A stretch of 64,000 bases of DNA from Roridomyces roridus (taxonomy: Eukaryota; Basidiomycota; Agaricomycetes; Agaricales; Mycenaceae). The translations under genes were made by a program, and so were the position numbers. Where the stretch lies: the NCBI GenBank assembly GCA_029378245.1, contig JARKIF010000004.1:868001-932000 (forward strand). The letters are read 5' to 3'. This document shows, in pieces, positions 43,776-55,400 of this stretch. The notes beneath the pieces were generated by a model, which had not been told where the DNA came from, searched no databases, and worked only from the letters and a program-made list of their open reading frames with translations. How positions within the stretch are numbered: position 1 is the stretch's first letter; each line of letters begins with the position of its first letter.

Positions 43776-45439
43776 TTAAACGCAAACAAACTTCGCCTGC
43801 TTCGAATCCCACATGCTCGTCGCGGGGTACTTGCAATGATCGCGCGTGGTCACCCCATCCGCCATGGTCCCCACAATCACATCAGGCGCGTTCCCTCCTT
43901 CGACCCAATCCACAATCGCCAAAATGATATGCGTCTTGGACGTGTTCGTGTTCGTAGCAACGGCGTACTGACCGAATTCGTCGGCAGCCTTGTACCCACC
44001 GTTGCAGTGCTCCATGCTCGGAATCATGAACAGGCGGTAGAACGAATCGAGTGCGGCAGGGGCCATGTTCATCGTACTCGAGACGAGATTGTACATGCGT
44101 TTGGCGATGCCGGGCATGACGACGGGGTCAGCGGTTCCGTGGAAGGCGATGAACTTGCCGCCGCGCGCGTTGAAGGCGCTCAAGTCGCCCGAGAAGGTCG
44201 CAACGTTGTCACCCCACACCTTGTCAAAGAGGATGGCCTCGTTGATGCCAAAGTTGGACGCATCGTAGGTCGCCGAGGTATTGAGAACCATGTACCGCAT
44301 CCAGTCCTGGAATAAAATGAGAAGATATAAGGCAGGTAAAGTGGGTTTACTCACGCTGGCGTATGACGGGAAGGCGCCGCTCAACGAAAAGGCCACGAGG
44401 GGGGCTCTTTCGGCGGTAGGGTTGAAACGCGGGTACCACTCCGTCCCATCAGGCGCGTAGGTGGGCGTGTAGACAACGTTAAGGGCAGTGATTTGGTCAC
44501 GCGTGAAACACGGCGTCCCGCTCGCGACGTCAACTGGGGTGCAGAGCAAGCGCTCGGTGTTGAAATTGCAGGCGTCGGGATCCGATACGATTCCGTCGAC
44601 GATTCCGTCAAGTGCATCGCACTGTGCGAGAATCTCCTTGGTGACGTATTGCCAAGAGGTGAGGGGAACGTAGGAGGAAGAGTTGGTTGGGTTCGGGGCG
44701 CCAATCGCTCGAGCCATCAGCGCCGCCTTGATGAGTAGATGGTTGAAATCGAGGGCGCATGCACCGGCGACAATGCCCTCGTAATCGTCCGGGTGCAGGA
44801 GTGCAGCCTGGGTGCCTTGCCGTCCGCCGGAAGAGCAGCCAACGTAGTACGAGTGCTGAATTGACTGCCCGTAGTACTGGGTGGTGATCTGTTTCCCGAG
44901 GACGGTCTGCAAGTGGACCGCGCGATGAGAGAAATCGGACTGGACGCCCGGGTTGTTGAGAAAGGCAACGGCGGTATCGCCGTCGTGGCCGGCGTTGGAT
45001 GCGACGGTGGCAAAGTGGAGGGCGGAACCCTGATCCAAACGGTCGTATTCGATACCTGGACAAGTTTGAGAAGGATGCCTGGAGTAGAGCCCAGCGACGC
45101 ACATCCGTTGAGACCGCCGTTACCGACCGCCAAAAATCGTCCGTACCACACGTCCGGAAGCCACGCTTCGGCGGTGAATCCCGACGTGCTGCTCGTCGCG
45201 GTCTTGAATTGGACGCGACAAAAGGCTACTGTAGAGTTGGCGGTGGTCTGGCAGGTTCCTTGACAAGTGAGTGTGGCGGGAGAAGGATGGTAGGAAACAT
45301 CGACGATCGTCGTGTTTTGTAGTTGGAGAGATTGTTGGAGAGCGAGGCAGCTCGCGGACCCGGGAGTACTGCTGCGTACGACGTGCTGGTGACCGCCATG
45401 GCTCAAGGCCAACAGGCCTGTCAAGGGCGCGACGTGCAT
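43776..45439 (-). CDS. Tannase / feruloyl esterase, copy 2
   Basis: Three exons: 45439-45103, 45055-44355, 44306-43776, giving 522 residues; intron positions match copy 1. Signal-peptide-like start MHVAPLTGLLALSHGG. Motifs: AEAWLPDVWYGRFLAVGNGG, the nucleophile elbow GCSSGGRQG, the Asp site FHGTADPVVMPG, and the His site SMEHCNGG. Several N-x-S/T sites (NSSS, NTSK) suggest glycosylation. Secreted enzyme cleaving aromatic acid esters of plant material. Clearly homologous to copy 1 but well diverged, so the duplication is old. A longer frame with an upstream Met (45475) exists; the one chosen begins at the hydrophobic core. Confidence 0.92.
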
Positions 45440-46596
45440 GGTAGAAAGCAGACCAGAGCAGATTATTGACCGCAAGCCATAAATGCTGCCAATACATGCG
45501 TTTCAGATCTTGGCGCCGCATCAAACTCTGATGCGGTCGATCGTGTCACGTCCTTTTGATGGCCGGTTATCCGCCGACGGGAGCATACTAGGCTGGAGGA
45601 GACACTCGAGATGGTTTGTGCTTCACCATCTGGAATGTCTCCTCGTACCTTGCAAAACAAGCGCCAGGAATGCCCCAAATTCACCCAATTCCAACGCTGG
45701 AGATAGCAGACGATTATCCGGTTTTGCGGATCTGATGGACGATTCTGTCGGCAAAAGTCGGTGTCAGTTGGTGCCTGCGCTACCGTCGCTCTGGAGATTC
45801 GGAGACTCCCCCACTCTTTCATATCCTTCCCAGTTTCGTCTTGCATCCATGCATTCCTGTCCGCAACGCAGCTCCACAAAAAGCCGCGGTTATTATTATT
45901 CGTGTCGCAGGTTTTTAGCGGCCTATTATTATCTTACGCAAATCCTACCTGATGTATTTTAGTATTCTCCATGTGCAAGATAGCCACCACAGTTCAGCAT
46001 ACCGAAGAACGTGGCTATCAGGGGGAGCCGACGTGTTACCAGGCACCGGGGCTCACTGTTCCGTTTCATGATGCTTCCGTGCATGTGGACTATCGGGCCT
46101 TACTGGTAAATACGGTATGAGTCATCAAAGCCCGACCAACCTCGGAGTCTCGCACTGAAATTTGAACCAGCTGATGAATGAGAGGAGCGTGGCGAGCGGT
46201 GCGCAAAGGGCCTGCGGGTGGCCAGCAATCGAAGAGTCTTGGATTGCGTTTCAGACCTGCAAAGTTCGTGTGCAATGGGAAATACCAAACGGAACCTTAC
46301 AGAAGCAGCAAAAGTGGCAGTAGTTAAGGCAAGTTGAAAAAGTGAGCGCCCTCCAGTTGGTCGACTGATGGCTTGTTGTTCGGGATTCGGGAACCAGCAC
46401 CGTGACTGTACGACTAAGACCAAGAGGGAAAGTCTTTCCTTCGCTGCGAAAACGCGGATTGGCGCGGTAGCGGGTATATTGAACATTGACTCTGAAGCTG
46501 GTCTTGGCAGAAGGAAGAGAGAGACGACGCGTGACGCGGCATGTTGACATCAGTTTGGCGCGCGCTGATCTTGACCTCCTTGCACTCCAATTCGAA
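45440..46596. other. Intergenic stretch
   Basis: About 1150 bases between tannase copy 2 and F-box copy 3, divergent starts on both sides. Frames here show no domains; I see no gene. Confidence 0.45.
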
Positions 46597-48399
46597 ATGG
46601 CCTCTCCAATGTTTCCCCTGGTCGAGGACGTGATCGGCCGCATTCTAACGTTCTGTCCCGACTTTGCCACTTTGCACGCCGTCGTACTCGCCTCAAAGCA
46701 ATTTCACGCCGTTTATCAGACCCACCCAAAGGTATCCCAACTTCGCCTTCGCACGGCTCACTGCTTGATTACTGTCTAGTCCATCACCCAGGCTGTGGCA
46801 TACAACATCGTCGGACCCGCACTTCCAGCAGCCCTACGCGTCTTGCGCTACCCCTCACGCGACATCAACGAAGACTCGTCGGATCCTCTCACCGTGACCT
46901 CGGTGTGTGTCGAGGAAAGCAGCGCAAGCATTATCACTTGGGACGAAAAGATGCAGCTTGTCAAAAATGCAGAAGAAATCGCAGTCCTTGAGGACATCTA
47001 CAGCATCAAATTCAAATCACGACATTCCCGCACTTCGGTCCTCACACCAGAGGAATCGCACCGCTTCCAACGCGCGGCATATAGGGCGGAGCTTTTTAGC
47101 GCCATCTTCCCTGCCGATACCTGGAGTGTAGACGATATTGACGAGCTTGACTCAGTGGCTATCTCCAATATTCAAGAGCAGCGGGCAGCTTTGCTCAATG
47201 TATACGACACCCGGGAGCTCTTGGAGCTATTTTCCTTCGTGAGATTCATGAGGGCCATTCTGAAGGGCATCGTGGCTGCAGGTATGCATCCTCGTAAATC
47301 AGTGCCACCAAGTCATTTAATTGCAATAGAACGGCACATTGACATCCTTCTCACCGCTGGACCCACCCGGATCCTGGAAGCTTGGGAGGATGAGTAAGAC
47401 GACCTTCTCTGGGATAGCATAGGGTGGGATTCATCCAACGCAGACACTCCGAATCGGTTGTTCGACGGCTACTATGCGCGGGCCTTTGCGAAAGTATGGG
47501 AATGGCGGAAGGATGACCCGTTTTTTCTGTGCTTCCGGCGAGCACAAGGACATTCTCAATCCCCCGACAGAGGATGATGGCGGATCCGCTGCCCGCTGGT
47601 TGCTGAGCGACGTGCCAGAAGTGAACGATACGTGTGCATGTTCCCCAACAAATCATATTTACATGCCTTCTCAACCACCCACACAGGCTCACACTGTCTC
47701 ACACGCGGTGGTCTCGAGCTTCTCACAGAAGCGAGCAAGTCGTCTTTTCATTTGTCTTTGTTCTGCTCATGACGGACACGCAGATTGGCACCTACACCCA
47801 ATCAGTCAACGCTCCCTTGGCCGTCTCAAGAGCCGCCTCACTAACAACTCCACCTTGTTCGACCCCGTCAATAAGGCCGTGGCTGTCGCCGGCACTACTG
47901 CTGTGCGCCTCGTCGACGTCGACTTCACCCCGCGCGGGCCAAGTTTGTTTATTTTCTGGGGTGGCTGGATCAGCGCGGTCTTCGACTTTGCACAGACGGC
48001 TGGCCAGAGTGAATTCGCCTCTTGGACCAAGGACCAATCGTACTGTGTGCCTTGCCTCGGACGTTTTCTGGACGAGAATGTCTGGAGGTGGTTATTAGCT
48101 GAGCGGGTTAAAGGTGGGTCGGTCTTTGGGCATTTCGATTCGTTCGTTCGGAGCTCACTTTTCTTTCAGAGGGCTGGGTTCCCCCTGAAGATTGCTGGTG
48201 CGCGTCTGTCGGATCTCGCTCGCGGATACTTACTGCTACTCGTTTGATTTAAAGGTACGGATACAACTGTCGAACGCAGGTGCACAAGTATACACATGCA
48301 ACTACCAAGAATGTGAGTTTCCCTTGTGTTTTACTCAGGCAGGTTTGGCTGACAAGGATACTGTAGCATCTGGCGGTACCGACGAGGGGGGATGAGTGA
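46597..48399 (+). pseudogene. F-box family protein, copy 3 (nonsense + frameshift)
   Basis: Very close to copy 2: the same start MASPMFPLVEDVIGRILTFC (46597), first intron and VAYNIVGPALPAALRVLRYP block, and the same C-terminal exons (ENVWRWLLAERV, GW..PEDCW, then a last intron to HLAVPTRGDE, stop at 48397-48399). Two lesions break it. At about 47396-47398 a TAA stands where copy 2 has a Ser codon (..EAWEDE-stop-DDLLWDS). Near 47520 an extra T in a TTTTTT run shifts the frame relative to copy 2 (DDPFFLCF against DDPLFCAS). So this copy is a young pseudogene, or truncated to the first ~240 residues. Confidence 0.75.
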
Positions 48400-49239
48400 T
48401 TTCGAGCGCTGTGTATCCAACGACTCTGACAAATTTACACATGAGTCTCACTCGAGTATTCGAAAAAATGCGATAGAAAAATTAGGACACTGATTTACTG
48501 CCGCTCTCTCTTCCCTTAAGAGGGAATGCCCGAGTTCGCTGAAAATGCCAGTTGAGGTCTCCACGAATACTTATGACAACGCCGCAACTCCTGACGAATT
48601 TGGCCGACTTTCGGGAGACGAGCCAGAAATCGAGATTGAGCAGCATCGTCGACGTCTATTTCACTATAATTACCATCGAAATCGCCCGTAGCGACACCAA
48701 CTTGCAAAGGTCAATACCCTCTGACCGTCCCATATACGTGCAGTGTTCCGTGGCATGGCGAGAAGATCAAGTTGTTGAATGTGCTGGTGGAAGTGCGGCA
48801 GGTTGGGCAAATTTCGGAAAGGACGTGAAACCATGTCAGGTGTATTTCACCCAGAGCAAGTGCAGCGGCGACTTCCCCCTATCATGCGTTGGTCGACGGT
48901 GCCGGGACTCTCAAATTCTGCGCGAGCATGTGGGCTCTGACGAAGACATGGAGGTGCCTGCCGCTCGGTAATATTGGAAACTCAAAGCATTTGGCGAGCA
49001 AAGACGCCGCCATACGGGAGATGAAAAATACTAAGTAGGAGGAGCATTCGATTAGAGGGTCGGCCGAAGTACTCGTGCGACTCGTCTGATGTTAGTGGCC
49101 CGCAGCGCAAAGGAATTGTGAAACGGAAATGATGCCGATCTTGATGATCTTGATTGCCTTGGGGCATGTTCAAGTTCGGATTATGAACTCCAAGTTCAAA
49201 TTACATAAACTTGAATATTGGTCACATAAGTATTCGTTG
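48400..49239. other. Intergenic stretch
   Basis: About 840 bases with one 139-residue plus-strand frame (48552-48971) that has no domain, no paralogue here and poor codon character. No gene is supported. Confidence 0.4.
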
Positions 49240-49597
49240 GAGATACAAGAATCCCGGCCTGAACTGCCCAGATTCTGTCGAATAGTCCAGGGATGGAGAA
49301 TACGCGTCTGCGCTCTTGGAGGCGAAAGGCATCGTTCGCACTGAGGAATGGGTCATGGGAGGATGAGATACAACTGGAACTACTGACAGGTAGCGGTTCA
49401 GAGTGTAGTTGAAGAGCTCGCTATCCAAGTCCTCCCTGAGAGCCCGTGGGTCCGGCTTACTACGCTCATCGGAGTAGGTCCAGCAGACCACTGGGGAGTC
49501 CGCCGGACTGGATGGTCAAGGTTCGCTTAAAGGCTCTGGTGAAGGAAAGTGGAGCTGAAGGACGATAGCTAAGGCGTCGCAGGGAATGGATCAGCAT
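49240..49597 (-). pseudogene. 5' fragment of an APH/AIM9-like kinase
   Basis: The start near 49597 reads MLIHSLRRLSYRPSAPLSF, a mitochondrial-presequence-like start. A next exon piece reads PDPRALREDLDSELFNYTLNRYL, and a further piece ANDAFRLQERRRVFSIPGLF. The full kinase at 49700-51591 has PHSLMKDRDSELFSYTVGRFL and QLQERRHVFSIPGLF in the same order with introns in the same places. Nothing of the kinase core follows, so this is a truncated duplicate lying directly downstream of its parent. Confidence 0.65.
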
Positions 49598-49699
49598 GAG
49601 AGGGAGAGCTTGACAACCTGTGTGAATACCTGTTGGTAAAAATGGCACAAATGAGCAGAGGTGGATTGATAAACTACACACACTGTCGCCGCGCTCCTT

Positions 49700-51591
49700 C
49701 TACTCGTCCTCATCAATATTGTCAAAGATCCAGAGCTCCTTAATCGCAGCCCGTGTTGTCGCGATCGCCTCATCCGATTCCTCACTCTCCACCAGGAATT
49801 CAATCAAATTTTGCTTCAACTCCTCAGACAGCGCCTTTGCTTCCTCGTACCGATTGGCAGGCACCCAGGTGTCCTCACCACACCCAACAAGGTTGCGCAA
49901 GACGCGTTCTTGCTCAACACACGCCGCGAGCTCCCCGTATCGCTCATTCGCAGCAAGCTCCTCGGCCTCGGTAAAGGTAACCGGACATTCTGCTCCTTGC
50001 GACCAGTACTGACGTACCATTAGCACAAGGTCGCGCAATAATTCGATCGTGTCGCCGTGCCATGAAGCTCTGGCGCGAATGAAGACGCGCCGCCGGAAGT
50101 TGGTGAGCGGGGCAGTGGACTCTGTCAAGTTGATTTTGTTGTACACCGCGTTGTAAATGTGGTAGTGGAAGTGGGCAAGACGCCGGCGGAACAGCTGTTT
50201 CTCCTCTTCTTGCTGCGTTTCCGGAAGGTCTCCGAAATCGTCTGGCAGTTGGGGCTTGACCAGACTCTGAGAAATCTCGTCTTCTTCGTGCGAGATAAAA
50301 TCGGGTATGCCGACTTGGAGAAACAAGGGCAGGACGGCAGTGTGTTGCCAATCCAGGACGCTGAGGATGCGCAGCTTGCCGTCCGAGTTCGTGTACACCT
50401 TAATATCGCTGATTGACGGTCCAGGAAAGGGCTGACGGATGCGGAAAGCGTTCATCAAGGCATCGCCCGGAGGAAGCCACGGCGCGAGCAGAATGAATCG
50501 ACGGAGGTTTTCGGCGTGGTCCGAAGGAGGCTGTTTCCCGTCGTCGTAGTGGAGCATCCCAAAAAATCCGGAAGGCCTTTGCGGCGACCCGAATTTCTCG
50601 AGGTAAGCGAGCTCTTTCTCTGCCGCTGCGACCAACACGGATTGTGAGTCTTCGTCTTCATTCGGGTGTTATTTATCGAAAAAGAGAAAGATTAATCGAC
50701 TTACAGGGCCCTCTGAATACGTCCAGCTGCGCTCTTCGGCCGTACCACATCGGGGCCGATAGGTCAGGCCCTATGCAGAATTGCTCGTCGTCCTCGAGCG
50801 GTATCCCTTCGTCTCCGCATAGAATCTGCAAGTCGCTGGTGTAATAAATACTACCACCAGCGGGGAACGAAATGGACATCAATTTCGACTCGAACTGGGT
50901 AAGTTCAAGCATGAATTCCTCGATGTCGTCCTCCTTGAGGTGAAACCAACTGCGAGCCAAGTCATCTCCGTCGACATACTCCATCAACATGTATTCTGTC
51001 TCGGCCGGATTGTCCGACGTGAAAGAGTAGGCGTAAATTTCGGGGATGGGCAGCCCTTTGGCGCGGAGGAAGGACATGGTCGCTGCTTCGCTGGCCACGA
51101 GGTAGGATAGATTCATTTGAAAGGAGTATGAGTATGGGATGCGTGCGACGAGTTGGAAGCCGGTGTTGAGAGTGACAAGAAAGACTCTGTTAAGGCCGCC
51201 CTCGTCCAGCTTTTTGAAGCCGACTATATCATCGGTCTTGCACTCTAGAGCCTGGGCGACGACTTGAAAGAGTCCCGGGATGGAGAAAACGTGTCTGCGC
51301 TCCTGGAGCTGGGTGGCTTCGTTCGCACTGGAGAATGTCAGAGAGAGGGATGTGGTCCAGACTGAGATAGACTCACAGGAAGCGTCCCACAGTATAGCTG
51401 AAGAGCTCGCTGTCTCGATCTTTCATGAGACTGTGTGGGTCCAATGCTTTTGGGGATCGTGATGCAGTGGTCAGAGTCGTTCTCTTCGAGAGATGAGGAG
51501 CGAAAGAGCTGGGATAGCGCCGAGGAAGATGCAAGCAAGAGATTTCAGCTGCAAGTCTTCGCAAAGTCGAGTGGGAGCGAAGACCGAACAT
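49700..51591 (-). CDS. APH-type kinase, mitochondrial AIM9-like
   Basis: Start at 51591 gives a presequence rich in Arg/Ser/Leu (MFGLRSHSTLRRLAAEISCL) suited to mitochondrial import. Then DSELFSYTVGRFL, QERRHVFSIPGLFQ, KLDEGGLNRVFLVTLNTGFQLVARIPY (the N-lobe with the lysine-like VARIPY strand), ATMSFLRAKGLPIPEIYAY and YMLMEYVDGDDLARSW (hinge). Late in the C-lobe ILSVLDWQHTAVLPLFLQ matches the I-D-W/E metal-binding motif of APH kinases. The large insertion and acidic C-terminus (WIFDNIDEDE) fit fungal AIM9 relatives. Substrate unknown. The expected HxD catalytic loop is not the standard one (HAENLRRFIL around 50480-50510), which is also true of AIM9-type proteins as I recall. Confidence 0.8.
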
Positions 51592-52407
51592 GGTCGGAGA
51601 TGGAAGTAGGTAGAAACGGGCGGAACGTGCGAAACCAGACTATTTTACGTCTTGTAACAGTTGGGAGCATGCCGCATTTTACGTCGATGAAGAGGAAGAC
51701 AAAATCGAAGAGGCCAAACAGCTCAAAATTTTAAACCGGTGGACGCAGGTTAAAAAACTCTCGAACCAACCAGGAGGTACAGGGACTACGTATACTAAGT
51801 GATTTACTATACAAGTAGTACGAGGTGACTGACTACCTTCCGATTGGTTTCCAAGTGCAGCGCATGAAGAGTGACGACCCTCAAAAGGGGCAGTGAAGGC
51901 CGAGCAACAAATTCTTCACCCCGTGGCGTTGAAGATTGGAACGCTCCGGGCGCCATGAATCCTGAGACGGGGTAGGCGTGGATGAATTGAAATGTCGATA
52001 CACTAGCGTGAGTTTGAGCAGGGTCGCGCAGCACAAGCCGCTCCCGGGTTCCCCGAGTAAGCCGACCATGGCACGAACCCAGAGTAACCGTGACTCCTGA
52101 ATAGAGAAGACCGTGTCGAGTCTCAGACTGAGATGGGTCCATGGTGTCCCTCTGGAGGTGGATTGGGTGCCCTAGTGACGAGTCCGAAAGGTAAAGGAAG
52201 AGAAGAGCGTCTGGCTTGAGCGACCAAAGGAGGAGCCTGCACGCAACCAGAGTGGGTTGCGCGGGGCTTGGGACTCGAACTTGGCTTGCGGACTACTGGA
52301 GCCACATTTTTAGAGAGACGAAGATTATAGCAAAGGATTTGCACGGATCATCTGGTCGTCACGTCAGAAATTCTCTCCGTTAGCCTTTCCTCCTCCTCCC
52401 TTCGTTC
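51592..52407. promoter_or_regulatory. Divergent intergenic region before CCH1
   Basis: About 815 bases between the AIM9-like kinase and CCH1 starts. Short frames only; no gene supported. Confidence 0.4.
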
Positions 52408-55400
52408 ATGTCTTCGTCGGCGGTGGACCGTTCGCTTTCCCCGTCACCGACACGGAAACGGAATAGTTGGGGAATGGACGAGGACCCTTTCCATGATGCT
52501 TGGTCTCATCACGCCCCCCGCTACGGCACTCCACCTGCAGACGAAGATTCCTCCTCGCTGGCCGGCCCATCTTCTGTTGTTTCACTCTTTGAAGACGATG
52601 ACGACGCCCACCTGACCGGCCGACACGATGATGTTACGCCAAAACGGCAGCGCACACTGCGATATAGCGCGTCTCCCAGTCCCCTCAGAAAGACTGGGAC
52701 TGCTATAAAGCATGTGTCCCAGAACCTCAGGCGTGCGTCGGTGCGTGTGGTCAACATGGCCTCCGTCGGGCTCGAACGCTTGCCGGACGACAAGAAAGAC
52801 GACGACGATCACCTCCCAGACCTCGCACAAACACTCCCCATTCGTGGTCGCACTCTCGGCTTCTTGGGGCCAACGAGTAGTGTTCGTCTCGCCTGCTTCA
52901 AATTTCTAGTTTATCCCTGGACGGAGCCCATTATTTTGCTATTGATCATATTCAATGCTGTCGTCCTCACCATCCAGGCCGCGAGGTCCTCCACTCTCAC
53001 CGACTCCGATCTGCCAATAGCGGTCACCGGATACTTCCATACATGGGAGGACTACGCGCTGTTCGCGTTGTTCGTCGTGTTTACCCTCGAGGCGTTCGCC
53101 CGCATAGCCGTATCAGGCCTGCTCTTTGACCCCGACGTTCGCGTTTCGTGGTCCATGGCGGCGCTGATACTGCCTTCTGCATCCCCCCAAACTTCCACCA
53201 TTCAGCGCAGCGACACCCTAGCCCTTCCTTTTCGACTCTCCGTCGCTGCTTCCAACGCCCTCACGCGTGCCAACGCTCCCTACCTTCGTCATTCTTGGTC
53301 CCGAATTGACGCGCTCGCCATCGTCTCATTTTATGCGTCCTTTGCTCTTTCTCTCGCATCCCTCGAGTCGGGCACCACTGCCTCGACACATATTCGCGTC
53401 TTCCGTGCCCTCGCCGCACTCCGTACGGCCCGCCTCCTTACCATCACCGCCGGTACCACGGCCATCCTCCACTCCCTCAAGACTGCGCAGCCGCTCCTAG
53501 CGAGCGTTGCATACTTTGTCGTGTTCGCGATGGGGCTATTTAGCATCATCGGCGTGCAGACGTTCAAGGGTTCCCTTCGGCGAACCTGCATGCTCCAGCC
53601 CACGCTCGGTGAAGGCGAGATTGATCTGGGAAATTCGTGCGGCGGATTTGTGGATCCCTTAACTGGGAACGACGCGGCATACATTACCTCTGGGAATCGC
53701 ACCGGGGATATCAAGGGCTACATATGTCCCCTCGGACAGATCTGCCGGGAGAAGGACACGAATCCCCTCGGGAACATCGAGAGCTTTGATACCATCTATT
53801 ACAGTGTGCTCCAAGTCATCATTATCGCCAGTGCCAACGGGGTGAGTTTTCTGTTTGTTTTCGTATTGCTGGTCTCTGACGACGCTGTAGTGGTCACCAC
53901 TGATGTATTCAATCCTGGATGCAGAGTACTTTGTTGCTAGCATCTTCTTTATCCTCTGCGTCGTCATTCTCAACTTTTGGCTCATTAACCTGTTCGTCGC
54001 CGTGATCACGAATACTTTCGGTGCCATCAGGGCGGAGACAAAGAAGAGCGCTTTTGGTGCTGGGGACGCGTGAGTCGTCCGAGCATCTCTTTTATGCAGG
54101 CTTATAATCTCTCCCAGCATTGCCCCCGCCGTGGTTGACCCTGCAGATGATGGCTGGGCCTCTTCGCCCACTGCAGCCACGCATCCCGCCATCCGGCGTC
54201 GCGCCAATCCCGCGGCTATTCTCGTCCGGCACTGGTCTATGTATTGGTTCTTTGTCATCCTTGCCCTCGCGTCCCTCGCCCTGCAAGCCACCCGCACGCC
54301 CGACATCACACCACACCAGGAGCATGTCCTCTTCCTCTCCGAGCTCTTCATAACAGGCCTCTTTGACATTGAGATTCTCCTTCGCATCGCCGGCGCGTTC
54401 CCTGATTGGCGCACCTTCCTTGGGTTTGGGGCGCATGTTGGGGGCGACAAGGGTGCGGCCAGGAAGGAGAAAGACCGGCGAGGGCCAGGGCAGAATTGGC
54501 TGGATCTCGGGCTCGCGGTGGCGACGAGTGTGATCCAAATTCCGGTCATCCAGCGCTCATCGCTCTACCCCTGGTTTACGATTTTCCAGCTGATGAGGTT
54601 CTACCGGGTGATTCTCGTGGTGCCGAGGATGAAGCCATTGCTGGTGCGTATTTTCCCTCAAATCGTAGCCTTTGCTGACGTCCGTCCAGCTCGCAGTGTT
54701 TGGCAATATGTATGGTCTCGTCAATATGACCCTCTTCCTCATCCTCATCAACTTCATCGCTGCGCTGGTCGCCGTGCAGTTCTTGCGCGGTGACCTTTCG
54801 TCGGATCTGCCAATGAATTTTGGGACGATATACAATTCGTTTTTGGCTGTCTATCAAGTTTTCTCTTCGGAGAATTGGACGGATGTGTTGTACAATACGG
54901 CCAAGGCCGAAAGCGCGCTGGGTCAGGGTATCATCACTGTGCTTTTTGTCAGTGGGTGGTTGTTGTTTGCCAACTGTGAGTTGTTTTGGAGCGAAAGAAG
55001 GATATGCTAACACGCGTATAGTCATTGTGCTTCAAATGTTCATTGCCGTCATCAACGAGAACTTTGACGTTGCAGAGGAGGCGAAGAAGGGGAAGCAGGC
55101 AAAGACGTATTGGGCTACTACTGCGCCGGAGGAAGCGCGTGCGACGTGGATACGGAGGCTGAACCCGTATAGGTGGATCCGTGCGCGGCCAGTCGAGGTG
55201 CGCGTCGAGGCGCTTCCTGCAGGACTCGTTCTCCCCATGCAGAAGAGCTTGGTTCAGGCGTACAGTGTTCCGCGGGATGTGTTTGAGGTGTGTTTTTATT
55301 GTTTGTCAAGATTGAATACTGAATCTTGGTAGGACAAGGACGGCAAGAAAGCGAACGGATCAGATACTGCCAGTATGCGGACGGCGGCGGGAACGGCTCG

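Noticed and set aside
48552..48971. Plus-strand 139-residue frame
   Set aside because: No domain, no paralogue in the window, no splice or start context; not enough to call a gene.
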